A stretch of 64,000 bases of DNA from Hordeum vulgare subsp. vulgare (Eukaryota; Streptophyta; Magnoliopsida; Poales; Poaceae): the NCBI RefSeq assembly GCF_904849725.1, contig NC_058518.1, positions 392,509,581-392,573,580 of the forward strand. Reading direction: 5' to 3'. Positions 41,491-54,099 of this stretch are shown one piece after another. Both the position numbers and the translations under genes were made by a program. The notes under the pieces were generated by a model. It was not told where the DNA came from. It did no database searches and worked only from the letters and a program-made list of their open reading frames with translations. Position 1 is the first letter of the stretch. Each line of letters starts with the position of its first letter.

Positions 41491-43556
41491 ATCATGCTCT
41501 ACTTTTGTAGCATAGGTGAATTTTTTTCTCATTTATTATTTCTGCTAGGCCAAATAAATGTCTCCCTTTTTCACTATTTCCATCTTAGAAAAATTACAGG
41601 GAAAGCATCTCAACTCCAACTACAGTCAAACCACTTCCTAAAGTCTTCTAATATCATGCCCTATTTAATGGGTGCCTCCACTCATAATTAGGAAAATATT
41701 ATTTGTATACTCCTTATGGGGCTAGTGATGCCTCTAGTTCCACCATTCAAAATCCTAAGGTGATCCAAATCCACTAGAACAAACTTCAGAATTTTTTCTT
41801 ATAGCCAGAGGTGTCCTATCAAAATAAAAATCCTATTTTAGAGCACTTTTATTCCTCTACTTGTGGTGTTGCTTATTTTAGTTGTTTCTGACGGAAGTTG
41901 ATGAAGTAGACGAAGTGCTCAGAGTTGGACCAAAAGCTTATGAAGACCTTAAAGACTTTGCTGAACCAGGCAAGCAACCCCTTGACCATGACTTGAAATC
42001 TTTTTATGCATGTCATACAACACTTGCTTTGTTGCATTAGAATCATGTTAAATCGGTGACCACCTTTGTGGGTTGTCTTTGATAACTCCTCGTTGATACT
42101 TGCACTTGGGCATGACCCTACCTTTCTATGAAGGTTGTGCGGGTGGGAAGTAGATAGGATGCTAAGTAGTTGCTACAAAATGGGATGGGAATATGCATGG
42201 TGACAGAAAAAGAAATGGTTTCAAAGACTTTCTGAAAACCCCGTCAGGTGCCACTAATGCCCGAGTGAATTGGTGTTGACATAGGTAAACACTTGACAAA
42301 GAAGTGGTCTATCGAGGAAAGTGAGTGTGTTGTTTCAAAAACGGATTGGTTTAAGTTGTTACCATTACTACAACCATACATGTGCGACCACGATACCCCT
42401 ATATGGGACGGGGCTTTGTTGATTACTTTGGACGATGCTAGTAGAGAGCCCGCATTACTAGTGGCGGGAGTAGCATGGTCACTCTTGATATGGGGTCATG
42501 CAAAGTAGGGCCGCCATGGGCTGTTTTCACACACACCGGGCACACCGTTGTGTGCCCTCATGGATGGTATGATATTGAGCAAGTCTCATATTATGTACAT
42601 CATGAGGGGTGTCAGCAACGAATGGATTGTTTGATTAGTGTCACCAGGAGAATGGCACTGTTCGGGTGCTTACCTCGGGTATGTAATATACCACGAGTCG
42701 CGGATGACACGGAAGTTCCCTAAGTCTTGTGGGTACAGTGCGCAAACCTGTGCAGAGTGTAGAACTATTTGAATAGCCGTGTCCATGGTGAAGGACAGTT
42801 GGATGACCACTCTTGGGCTAAGTCCATTTTTCAAACTGTGTGTGTGTGAGAGAGAGAGAGATAAATATGATACTTGAGCTAAGTCGGGTGACTTGACATG
42901 ATATTTGGACATGAGATGTTCAACCCCCTACTTATGTTGATATCTGTAATTTGATCGTATGGATATTGGACATCTATTGATGCATGCTTTCACAAGATAA
43001 TTTGAACATGCCATTGCACACAAAATTAGCTTTCTGCAAATCACCTAATTAGTGTTATACCATGCATTGCTTTTGCCTTGTTCCAAACATGGGTTACTTG
43101 CGAGTCCATTGAAAGTACTGATAGGCTTGCCACTGGTTATTTTATTGCCCATGCATGAGAGAAATATGATATGATGAAGATTACCACGGTGACGTACGTG
43201 CGAGCTAGGATGCTTCCCAGTCAGAATGCATATAGGGTTAAGGCAGATGGCATGGATTCACACTATCCATGAAGATTTTCCACTACAAATATATGAAGAC
43301 TTGGCCATAAAGGACATATTCGAGCTAAACGAGACATAATGGATATAAGACTCTTGCTACATAGTTTCTCTGTGTTCAGTGAGCATTGATCTCTAGGATC
43401 ACTGTGCACATACATTTGGTGACCACGACCTATGAGTCGGAGTCCCCACAAATATTTACGTGAAAAGTAACCTTGTTTTTGTTATATATTCAATAACATC
43501 CCTTGTAGTATTTAAAAAGGGTTTACCAAGGATAACCGACATGCTGTTGTCCTCGG
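41491..43556 (+). other. Degraded chromovirus-like LTR fragment, no gene
   Basis: 2 kb without credible coding sequence. The stretch 42745-42790 carries the bipartite motif seen in the other chromovirus-like LTRs (CTGTGCAGAGTGTAG, then TATTTGAATAGCCGTGTCC). AAGGCTTATGAAGACC and CAGGCAAGCAACCCC near 41930-41980 look like the downstream half of such an LTR. A GA microsatellite is at 42846-42862. Boundaries are not clear; 41491-41870 is unassigned AT-rich sequence. ORFs at 41494, 42293 and 42475 show no motif. Confidence 0.4.
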
Positions 43557-44274
43557 TGAAAGGACGTGGATGTCGCCTAGAGGGGATAATCGAAATGTTA
43601 CGGTTTAGGCTTGAAAAAATGCAGAATACGATAAATGTTTAATTAGTTAAGCACAAAACCTAAAACAACTAAGCTCACCTATGTGCACCAACAACTTATG
43701 CTAAGCAAAGATAAACAACTAAGTGATAGCAAGATACATAACAAGAAACAATATGTCTATCACAAAGTAAAGTGCATAAGCAAAGGGCTTGGGTAAGAGA
43801 TAATTGAGGCACGCGGAGACGCGACGTATTCCAAATTTCACACCCTTTCGGGCCCTACTCTTCGTTTGAAGCGGTGTGGAGGCACAATGCTCCCCAAGAA
43901 GCCACTAGGGCCACCGTAATCTCCTCACACCCTCGAACAACGCAAGATGTCGTGATTCCACTAAGGGACCCTTGGGGGTGGTCACCGAAACTGTACAAAC
44001 AAGGTTGGGGCAATCTCCACAACTTAATTGGAGGCTCCCAACAACACCATAAAGCCTCCGAGGTGACCTCAATTGTTCGCAGCAATATCCACAACCTAAT
44101 TGGATACCCTGATGATTGCCCAGAGCTTTACACCACGATGATTGAGCTCCAAGGCACCACCAACCGGCTAGGCTGCCAAAGCACCCAAGAGGCACAATCT
44201 CTAGGGTGCCCAAACACCCAAGAGTAATAAGCTTCTCAAACTTCACTTCCACGTATCATCGTGGAGAACTCAAA
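43557..44274 (-). repeat. Partial SIRE-like LTR, interrupted by Tk2
   Basis: Starts TGAAAGGACGTGGATGTCGC CTAGAGGGG on the plus strand, the reverse complement of the ..CCCCTCTAGGCGACATCC..CTTTCA end seen in S1 and S2 type LTRs. There is no tRNA-Met primer site on its inner side, so it is a solo or broken LTR. It is cut at 44274 by Tk2, and the missing remainder is not found in the window. The ORF 43874-44227 (plus) within it has no known content. Confidence 0.6.
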
Positions 44275-45143
44275 TGTCACATCCCTATTCTTTACTTGCA
44301 TTGTTCTAGCATGTGTGTTGCATCATGTTTAAATTTTTGCTAAATTGAGATGGGGAATAAAAAAACCCTTAGCACTTCATTGATTAAAACAATTCAAATA
44401 GTGGTGATTTTCAATGAACCCAAAATGGCCTTAAAAATGTTCATCTTTTCTCATAAATTTTGGCAACAATATTTCAGAGGTGCACTTTATTTTACACATC
44501 CTTTTGGAATTTAAAATAATCCAACAAAGCTTTTCAAAATGGCAATTAATGCACTATAATTAGTTAGTTGCTCCAAAATTGTTGAAACTTTGTGAGAGTT
44601 TGAAAATATTCAAACTATATTTCTTAAAAGTTTCAATCATTTTGTGCTAGTATTTTTGGCCAAATAAAATTAAACAAATGTCAGAAATAGAGAAACAGAA
44701 AAAATAAAATAAATAAAAAGGGAAAAGCTTACCCAGGCTTACCTCGAAGTGGTGGCCCAGCCCACCACCCAGCCTGTCGTCTTCCTCCTGCCAGTAGGTA
44801 GGGGAGGAGCTAGCCGCCTCTTGTTGGGCCACTCGCACGCAGCAGGCCGTCTGCCTCGCCACCCCAATGCGCTGGTGAGGTGGATATGCATGGGAGAGCC
44901 GCCTGGATACATCCCTCTCCCCATTTCTCCTTCTATTCCTCCCCTCGCCTTTGTTTGCCATGGTCGCCGCACCTGAGTACTCGCCGCCGTAGCACCGCTC
45001 TCCAGCCTCTCCCTCTTGCCTTTGACTAGCCCACGAGCTTCGCATCGAGCTGCTGCCACTCCTTGTGAGCCATGCCTTGCCAGACGTCGCACAACGCTAG
45101 AGCCGCCATCGTCAAGTCGTCGTCATCAAGTCGTCCACGAGAA
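44275..45143 (+). repeat. Tk2 5' LTR, truncated
   Basis: Matches the beginning of the 3' LTR (46350 onward) through CATCA.GTCGTCC.CGAG at about 45140, then changes directly to integrase coding sequence. ORFs on both strands in 44640-45130 are mirrored at 46710-47120 in the other LTR and are LTR sequence, not genes. Confidence 0.78.
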
Positions 45144-46289
45144 AGAGAAATTGCTCACTTCGTTGCAAACTGCGACGTCTATCGTCATTTTAAAGCAGAA
45201 CATCAAAGGCATGCTGGCACCCTTCAACCTTTAGCTATTCCTGAATGAAAATGGGATAAAGTCGGTATGGATTTCATCACCAGATTTCCTAGGACCAAGA
45301 AAGGGAATAATTCTATCTTTGTGGTCACTGACCGTCTTTCCAAAGTGGCTCATTTTCTTCCTGTTCGAGAAAGTATAACAGCTAGCGAGATAGCAGAGTT
45401 ATATATTTCCCGAATAGTGTCTCTTCATGGTGTTTTTTTGGAGATTAACTCACACAGTGGAAGTATTTTTACTTCTTGTTTCTAGGAAAGCTTCCAAAAT
45501 TCCATCAGGACTCATCTCTCCTTTAGCACTGCTTTCTATCCTCAGTCAAGTGGTCAAGTAGAACGAGTCAATCAAATCTTGGAAGATATGCTTAGACCTT
45601 GTGTTATATCTTTCGGCATGAATTGGGAGAAATGCCTTCCGTTCGCTGAATTTGCTTATAACAATAGTTATTAATCAAGCTTGGGCAAAGCTCCTTCTGA
45701 AGTTCTCTATGGGCGAAGGTGTCGAACACCTCTTAACTAGTCAGAAACTGGAGAGAGGCAACTCTTTGGTCCGGATATGATTCAGGAGGCAGAAGAGCAA
45801 GTTTGCATTATTCTTGAAAAGTTGAAAACCGCTCAATCTCATCAAAAGAGACAATATGATCGTCATCATAAGGTTGTGACCTTTGAAGTTGACGAGAAGG
45901 CTTACCTTTGGGTTACACCTCTGAAGGGTACCCATCGATTCGGTATCAAGGGCAAATTGGCTCCTCGTTACATTGGTCCCTTTCGCATTCTTCCCAAATA
46001 AGGAGATATTGTCTACCAATTGGAACTTCCTCTGCATCTTTCCAAGGTTCATGATGTTTTCCACATCTCGCAACTTAGGCGTTGTTTATGAGACCCTATC
46101 CATGAAGTGGACCATGAAACGCTTGATCTCGAGGATAACCTTTCATATCGAGAATATCACGTTCATATTCTTGATCAAGCTGAGCGTACCGCTCATCGTC
46201 GAAACATCAAGTTTCTCAAGGTTCAGTGGTTAAATCATTCTCAAAAAGAAGCAACTTGGGAAAGGGAGGACCGTCTCGGACAAGAGTAA
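45144..46289 (+). pseudogene. Tk2 pol remnant: integrase and chromodomain with six stop codons
   Basis: One frame throughout. It aligns with Tk1 from the integrase zinc finger (about Tk1 residue 1108) to past the chromodomain. Blocks include [52 protein letters not shown] and IKFLKVQWLNHSQKEATWER. In-frame stops lie near 45246, 45483, 45672, 45738, 45999 and 46089. The second zinc-finger Cys is Tyr, and the second catalytic Asp (Tk1 D1209) is His. No frameshifts are seen. Unlike Tk1, the Trp at the chromodomain end is present. The gene is dead, and the 5' two thirds of pol are deleted. Confidence 0.88.
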
Positions 46290-46335
46290 ACGCGCTCTTC
46301 CCGACGACTTCAAAATCTCAGGACGAGATTCTTTT

Positions 46336-46349
46336 GAGTGGGGGTGAGT
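46336..46349 (+). promoter_or_regulatory. Polypurine tract of Tk2
   Basis: GAGTGGGGGTGAGT directly before the 3' LTR start TGTCACATCC, after AGGACGAGATTC. Confidence 0.75.
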
Positions 46350-49300
46350 TGTCACATCCATTGTCTTTACTTGCATTGTGCTAGCATGTGTGTTGCATCA
46401 TGTTTAAATTTTTGCTAAACTGAAATGGGGAATAACAAGACCCTAGCACTTCATTGATTAAAACAATTCCATTAGTGGTGATTTTCAATGAACGCAAAAT
46501 GGCTTTAAAAATTTTCATCTTTTCTGATAAATAATGGCAACAATATTTCAGAGGTGCATTTTATTTTACACATCCCTTTTGGCATTTGAAATAATCCAAC
46601 AAAGCTTGTGAAAATGGGAGTTAATGCACTATAATTAGCTAGTTGCTCCAAAAATGCTCAAACTTTTGTGAGAGTTTGAAAATATTCAAACTATATTTCT
46701 TAAAATGTTTCAGTCATTTTGTGCGAAGTCTTTTTGGCCAAATAAAATTAAACAAATGTCAGAAATAGAAAAACAGAATAAAATAGAAAATAAATAAAAA
46801 AGGAAAAGCTTACGTGAGCTTACCTCGAAGTGGTAGCCCAGCCCACCATCGAGGATGTCGTCTTCCTCGTGCGAGTAGGCACGGGAGGATCTGGTCGCTG
46901 CTTGTTGTGCTGCCGGCACGCAGCAGGCTGCCTGCTGGGCCTCCCCGACGTGCTCGCGAGGTGGATAGGCACGGGCCTCCCCATGCCAGAGCCGCCTGGA
47001 TTCATCCCTCTCCCCATTTCGCCCTCTATTCCTCCCCTCGCCTCTGTTTGCCATGTCCGCCGCACCCGAGCGCTTGCTGTTGTAGCACCGCTACTCCAAA
47101 CGACCCCTCTCGCCTCTGACTAGCCCACGAGCTCCGCACCGAGCTGCTGCTGCTCCTCGTCGAGCCACGCACTGCCAGACGTTGCAGAACACGAGATCTG
47201 CCGCCATTGATTCGTCGTCATTAGGTCGTCCCCGAGCATGCTTTCAACGGCTTAGAGATCCCAATGAGACCTCGGACCCGTTCCCCTTCTTTCTGCAGCG
47301 GATTGCGCGTCGTAGCCGCCGATTACGTCGAAGCTCGTAGAGCTCCACCGTGCAAGCTAGACGCCGGCAACACTTCGGTGTCCCTCAGGTCCAACCAGTG
47401 CCCCCGTTAGGACCGTGTGCTCGCGTAGAGCATGTAGGTGGCCTCAAGTGGGGATTCTACCCCGTGTGATGTCGACCCCTAGCTCACCCGAGCTCCGGCA
47501 GCCGCAAGGCTTGCCGCCGACAAACTTTCGGGCCACCTCAGCCCCTGGGGCTTGCCTCATAAGATGCGTGGGCGAGAGGCCGTTCTGTAGGTGTCTTCCG
47601 CCAGCCAAATGGTCGTCGGAGGTGGGTTTCTGACCCCCACACCGCCGTGTCTGGTGCCACCGGTGGCTTAACGCCGGCGAGCCCGACCCCTTTGACGAGA
47701 GGGTTGACCCCACTAGGTCACTGATAGGTGGGGCCTAGGCCCTGATTAATTTCGGTTTAGGATTAACTTAGTTAGATAAATCAATTAACTTAATCACTTA
47801 GTGACAGTGGCCCACTAATTCAGCTTAAAGTTAATTTTAAGCTTTGATTAGTGTGTGGGTCCCTGACCATTGGACCCCACTGGTCAGGTTTGACTTGGCA
47901 ACGGTCGTTTGATCAGCTGAAATTATGCTGACATGTTGCGGATGCAGTAAATACATTTCTATTTTAATTTAATTTCAAAATTAGATTAAAATTCCTAAAA
48001 CTCATAGAAAATAATCTGTAACTCAGATTGTAATAATTTATATACGAAAAATGATCCGAAAAATTCAAGAAATCCATTGGTGCTATTATCATGCATCATA
48101 GAACGAGTTATACTCATGAGGTCAAATCAATTAAAGGGTATTTGAAAATACCTTATTTGAAGTGGAATTTGAATCTTTGATTCAAACCAGCTTCAACTAA
48201 TTTATTAATAGTTGCATTTACTCATGCAACATATTCTTGTCATGTCATGATCATGCATCATTGATACGTCCCAAACGTATCTATAATTTCTGTTTGTTCC
48301 ATGATCTTTTGGGTGACATTGTCATATGTTTTGCTACACTTTTATATCTTTTTACACATATTTGGACTAACTTACTAACTCAGTGCACCCAGTGTCAGTT
48401 TCTTTCTGCTTATGTCTTTTTTGCACGGGCTTTTACCCAAATTTCCACAGCCCAAAAAATCCCGAGAAAAATATATAAAAATCAGTGTAACGGAAGCTTC
48501 CAGATCACCGAAGATGGGCTAGAGGGGAGCCAGCGGCTGCCCAGGCACCACCCTGCGCGGCCTGGCCCCTGGCAGCGCCCACAGGCCACCTGGGTGGGCC
48601 CCACCTCCTCTGACGCCCTCCTTTGGCCTTTATTTACCCCTCTGATCGAAAACCCTTCGATCATATCCAGAATCGCGAGTTTCTCCATCGTTCCGCCGCC
48701 GCAGCGCTTTCGAGATCGGGATCGTCACGAGACCTCTTCCCGGCACCCTACCGGAGGGAGGATTGACCTCCGGAAGCTTCTCCACCATCATGGACGCTTC
48801 CCGAACGTGCCGTGAGTAGTCCTCCTTGGACCATGAGTCCATGACCAGTAGCTATGTGATGTATTCTCTCCAATCTTGTGCTTCAATGATTAGCCCTTGT
48901 GAGCTGCCCTACATGATCAAGGCACCTATGTAATTTTCATGCTATTGTTATGCTCGGTTTATTGGGATCCGGTTGATTATGAGATTATGTTCAGATTGTT
49001 ATGAGTTATATATTTGATTATCATTTTATACTATGTTGTTTAGTGATTCATGCATGTTCTCCGTTGCTCTTTATTGCTTTGGCCGAGTAGTAGACTGTAA
49101 CTCCAAGAGGGAGCATTATGCATGATTGTGGGTTCATGCCCCCTGATGTCTAGCTGGAGTGACAGAAATATGAGACTAGGGGATGTGTTGTTGCCACCAG
49201 GGAGAAAACAATGGTGCTTGTGACCATGGTTGTAAGGATTGTTTACCTTACACATAGTTCGTTAATGCAGTTGTCCGTTGCTTTGAGTTTACACTTTGGG

Positions 49301-51052
49301 TGGAACACGCAACTTAATACCAGCGAGATGTTCTAGATAGATATCTCAAGGTGGATGATTAGTAAGTAGATGCTAATGAATAAACGATATACTTGTCTTG
49401 GCGTACTGCCCATTACTATTCAGCCTCTAACTTTCAAGTAGCATAATTAGCATTGCGGTGCGTTCATAATTCTGTCAATTGCCTAGCAGTAATTTGTTTA
49501 CCCTAGCATAGGTGTTTATCGTCTTTTCGGAGAGAGACATCACTAGTCAACATCATGTGACTCCGGTCCATATCACCACCATTGCTTACACCTCCAGCAT
49601 TTACTACTTTATTTACTTTTCTGTTGCAATCACTATCACTATTCCCGCTTGTGTTTTGATCCTTTGCAAACTACAAGGCGGAGAGATTGAGAACCTCTCT
49701 GTACTCGTTGGGAGAAAAGTTATTTGTGTGTGTGTGCAGGTCCACGTCTTCTGCTAACGCCAGGGCAGCGGACACCTACTCGTTGATCCTCGGAGTCCTC
49801 CTGGTTCGATAAACCTTACAGTCTCTGTGTAAGGGAAACTTGCTGCTGACTACATCTCCACCTTCCACTTGGGGTAACCAACGAGGGGTGAGAAGTATAT
49901 TCATCAACTCGTCATCAATCATACTATTGCACTTGTCGTGTATTGATTGTTACTTGTTTGCATTGCGGTAGGATCTGCACCGTCCGATACTTCTGAGTAT
50001 CACACCGAATAAGAGTTTCCCTCTGCTGATCATCAAGGCAAGCACCCCTTTTGAGCATTCCAATAAAATACGATGTTCTTGCTCTTGCTCTCATTTATTG
50101 CATTAGGACACTACGTTTCAAATGCTACTTGTTTTGGTAGTTGAACCCGTTCCTCTGCTTGACCTCTCATTGTCACAGTAAATAGCTAAACCAAGCAACC
50201 ATGCATACCTGGCACATGCTTGAGCCATGATGTGCCTTACCTTGCTATGCTTATAATTGTGTGAGGCATGTTTCATCTAGATGATGAACTGGAGTGAATG
50301 AATGTGTTCTGGTGACAAAAGTTAAGTGATGAACCTGATTTGGTAAAGATACCGATGAGAGGTTGTGTAGGAGTACATGGCGGGTTGTCTCATTGGAACC
50401 GTTCTTAGGAACTGAGTTTTGTGTATGTGATACAAAACTAGCTACTACCATACATTGGGTCCGAACCAATGGACCCTCTTGACTTATTATTTGCCTAGTA
50501 CTCGGTCCAGGAGTTGCAAGTAGTTTCTGGTGTTTGTAGCTTATGCTGGGGGCCGTGCATAGCACTGACCTTACAGGTGGCTTGTGATGCGGTAGGCAGT
50601 TGCACGGTGTACCAAGTGGCACCCGAATGGTGGGCTTGGGAACCCTGCGCACATCGTTTGAGGCCGTAGCGGAATCTTCGGCTAGACTTCCGTGCGGGTT
50701 CAGTCTCAAATAGGTGATAAACCTGGACTAGGTGTTAGTGTGGTTAACGGTTGTGGCCAACTCCCTCGCAGGGCTTCCACTTGAAGGTTGCCGAGGTGCA
50801 TGAAGTGCACATGGCGATAAGTAGCGAGAGCGTGTGTGAAGAAGTACACCCCTGCAGGGTTATGATCTATTAGAATAGTCGCGTCCTCGGATATGGACTA
50901 CTTGGAAATATGTTGTTCATAGATAATTTTAATGGCTACTCATAAAAGTACCAAGACAAGTGTGAGTACCATGGATGGCATTCTCGTAGGGAGACGAGAA
51001 AGGATCCATGGTAGGGTATTGTTGTGGAGATAGTGGACTCGTGTACGACTTC
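46350..51052 (+). repeat. Tk2 3' LTR, split by solo LTR W2
   Basis: 46350-48261 and 49923 to about 51052, about 3.0 kb without W2. It contains the bipartite motif CCTGCAGGG..TATTAGAATAGTCGCGTCC (50850-50891). No gene is supported; ORFs at 46814, 47415, 47444 and 50251 are LTR sequence. Confidence 0.72.
48262..49917 (+). repeat. W2: solo LTR of a WHAM-like gypsy family, TSD ATCAT
   Basis: 1656 bp from TGATACGTCCCAAACGTATC to ...CTCGTCATCA with a perfect 5-bp duplication ATCAT at 48257-48261 and 49918-49922. Same family as the G1 LTR (3954-5291). With no internal region, it is the product of recombination between two LTRs of one element. TATATAAAAATCAG at 48472-48485 is a possible TATA region. 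Confidence 0.9.
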
Positions 51053-51057
51053 TCAAA

Positions 51058-54000
51058 CAGTAAGGTAACGTAGCATAAATTCAAAAATTTCCTACGCATA
51101 TTCAGATCTTCCTATGGAGAGACCAACAACGAGAGAGGGGTAAGAGCATCTTCATACCTTTGAAGATCACTAAGCGGAAGCGTTACTAGAACGCGGTTGA
51201 TGGAGTCGTACTCGCAGCGATTCGGATCGCGGTGTGATTCCGATCTAGGGCCGAACTATGGCACCTCCGCGTTCAACACACGTGCAGCCCGGTGACGTCT
51301 CCCGCACCTTGATCCAGCAAGGAGGAGGGAGAGGTTGGGTAAGAACTCCAGCAACACGAGGCGTGGTGTCGATGGAGAGACGAGGTCTCCCGGCAGGGCT
51401 TCGCCAAGCACCGGCAGAGAGGAGGAGAAAGAAGGGCAGGGCTGCGCCGAGGGAGAGGGAGAAGTCTGTCTCCCAAGGGCCAAAACCCCTCTCTATTTAT
51501 AGGAGGAGGGGGAGGGGCTGCGCCACCCCTAGGGTTCCCTCCCTAGGGGCCGGCGGCCACCAGATGGGAAAGGGGGCGGCGGCTAGGGTGGGGAGGGGTG
51601 GCGCACCACCTGGTGGGCCTTAGGCACACCTGGCTTAGGGTTTGCCCCCCCCCCTTTTCTCTCCCCATGCATTGGGCTGAGTGGGGAGGCGCACCAACCC
51701 ACTTAGGGGTTGGTTCCCTTCCCCACTTGACCCACCTTACCTCCCGGGGTCGTTGCCCCTCTTCGGTGGACCCCCGGGGCCACCTCCGGTGGTCCCGGTG
51801 GTCCCGCTACGTTACCCGTGATGCCCGAAACACTTTCGGTATCCGAAACCATCCGTCCTATACATCAATCATTACCTCCGGACCATTCCGGAGCTCCTCG
51901 TGACGTCCGGAATCTCATCCGGGACTCCTAACAACTTTCGGTAACCTCGTATAACAATTCCCTATAACCCTAGCGTCATCGAACCTTAAGTGTGTAGACC
52001 CTACGGGTTCGGGAGACAGGCAGACATGACCGAGACGCCTCTCCGGCCAATATCCATCAGCGGGGTCTGGATACCCATGGTGGCTCCCACTTGCTCCACG
52101 ATGATCTCATCGGATGAACCACGATGTCAAGGATTCAATTAATCCCGTATACGATTCCCTTTGTCTGTCGGTATAGAACTTGCCCGAGATTCGATTGTCG
52201 GTATACCTATACCTTGTTCAATCTCGTTACCGGTAAGTCTCTTTACTCATTCCGTAGCACGTCATCGTGTGATTAACTCCTTAGTCACATTGAGCTCATG
52301 ATGATGTTCTACCGAGTGGGCCCAGAGATACCTCTCCGTCACACGGAGTGACAAATCTTCCTATGGAGAGACCAGCAACGAGAGAGGGGTAAGAGCATCT
52401 TCATACCTTTGAAGATCGCTAAGCGGAAGCGTTGCTAGAACGCGGTTGATGGAGTCGTACTCGCAGCGATTCCGATCTAGTGCCGAACTACGGCACCTCC
52501 GCGTTCAACACATGTGCAGCCTGGTGACGTCTCCCGCACCTTGATCCAGCAAGGAGGAGGAAGAGCTTGGGGAAGAACTCCAGCAGCACGACGGCGTGGT
52601 GTCGATCGAGAGACGAGGTCTCCCGGCATGGCTTCGCCAAGCACCGATAGAGAGGAGGAGGAAGAAGGGCAGGGCTGCGCCGAGAGAGAGGCAAAAGTCT
52701 GATCTCCAATGGCCAAAAGTGCTCACTATATATAGGGGGAGGGAGGCGCTGCGCCCCCTTGAGGGTTTCCCTCTCCTGGGGGGAGGCAGCCCTGGATGGG
52801 GCTGGTGCGGCGGCCAAGGGGGGGAGGAGGGGTGTGGCGCACCCCTGGTGGGCCTTAGGCCCACCTGGCTTAGGGTTTGCCCCCCCTTTTTCTCTCCCCA
52901 CACATTGGGTTGAGTGTGGAGGCGCACCAGCCCACCTAGGGGCTGGTTCCCTTCCCCACTTGGCCCACCTTACCTCCCGGGGTTGTTGCCCCCCTTCGGT
53001 GGACCCCCGGGGCCACCTCCGGTGGTCCCGGTGGTCCCAGTACGTTACCGGTGATGCCCGAAACACTTCCGGTATCCGAAACCATCCGTCCTATATATCA
53101 ATCTTTACCTCCGGACTATTCCAGAGCTCCTCGTGACGTCCGGGATCTCATCCGGGACTCCGAACAACTTTAGTTAACCTCGTATAACAATTCCCTATAA
53201 CCCTAGCATCATCGAACCTTAAGTGTGTAGACCCGATGGATTCGGGAGACAGGCAGCCATGACCGAGACTCCTCTGTGGCCAATAACCATCAGCGGGGTC
53301 TGGATACCCATGGTGGCTCCGACTTGCTCCACGATGATCTCATCGGATGAACCACGATGTCAAGGATTCAATCAATCCCGTATACGATTCCCTTTGTCTG
53401 TCGGTATAGAACTTGCCCGAGATTCGATCGTCGGTATACCTATACCTTGTTCAATCTCGTAACCGGTAAGTCTCTTTACTCGTTCCGTAGCACGTCATCG
53501 TGTGACTAACTCCTTAGTCACATTGAGCTCATTATGATGTTCTACCCAGTGGGCCCAGAGATACCTCTCCGTCACACGGAGTGACAAATCCCGATCTTGA
53601 TTCGTACCAACCCAACAGACACTTTGAGAGATACCCGTAGTGCACCTTTATAGTCACCCAGTTACGCTGTGACGTTTGATACACCCAAAGCACTCCTATG
53701 GCATCCGGGAGTTGCACAATCTCACGGTCGAAGGAAAAGACACTTGACATTAGAAAAGCTTTAGCATACGAACAATACGATCTAGTGCTATGCTTAGGAT
53801 TGGGTCTTCTCCATCACATCATTCTCCCAATGATGTGATCCCGTTATTAATGACATCTAATGCCCATGATCAGGAAACCATGATCATCTATTGACTAACG
53901 AGCTAGCCCACTAGAGGCTTGCTAGGGACACATTGTGATCTATTTATTCACACATGTATTACTGTTTCCTGTTAATACAATTATAACATGAACAATAGAC

Positions 54001-54067
54001 GATTATCATGAATGGGGAAATATGATAATAACCATTTTATTATTGCCTCTAGGGCATATTTCCAACA
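51058..54067 (-). repeat. C1 3' LTR with a 1249-bp internal tandem duplication
   Basis: About 3.0 kb instead of the usual 1.8 kb. A unit of 1249 bases occurs twice: 51106-52354 and 52355 to about 53588. Both start ATCTTCCTATGGAGAGACCA and reach CACACGGAGTGACAA. Each copy has its own sense-strand TATA word (TATAAATA at 51494-51501, TATATATA at 52727-52734). The inner LTR end near 51058 is not canonical (CAGTAAGGTAACG where TGTT... is expected). ORFs in 51250-53140 on both strands are shadows of the repeat. Confidence 0.85.
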
Positions 54068-54082
54068 GTCTCCCACTTGCAC
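54068..54082 (-). promoter_or_regulatory. Polypurine tract of C1
   Basis: Sense GTGCAAGTGGGAGAC directly before the LTR start TGTTGGAAATATG. Identical sequence at 58028-58042 in C2. Confidence 0.8.
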
Positions 54083-54099
54083 TAGAGTCAATAATCTAG

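Larger units (their letters stand above)
44275..51052 (+). mobile_element. Tk2: internally deleted Tekay-type chromovirus carrying a solo LTR
   Basis: Order on the plus strand: 5' LTR start 44275 (TGTCACATCCCTATTC), integrase-to-chromodomain fragment 45144-46289, polypurine tract, 3' LTR from 46350 (TGTCACATCCATTGTC) interrupted by W2. The 3' end of the 5' LTR, the primer site, gag, protease, RT and RNase H are all deleted. A possible TSD is TCAAA (44270-44274 and 51053-51057), but that would leave an unusual LTR end (...GACTTC), so the right boundary is tentative. LTR divergence and six nonsense codons make it older than Tk1. Confidence 0.78.

Noticed and set aside
44640..47720. ORFs of 70-130 codons on both strands (44647, 44739, 46710, 46814, 47444)
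   Set aside because: They recur in both Tk2 LTRs as homologous DNA with frame differences; they are LTR sequence.
50251..50709. 152-codon minus-strand ORF
   Set aside because: It lies in the Tk2 3' LTR, antisense to the element, without any known motif or conserved partner.
51250..53140. Several 100-190-codon ORFs on both strands
   Set aside because: They fall in the duplicated C1 LTR, are present in both strands and both units with differing frames, and have no recognisable content.
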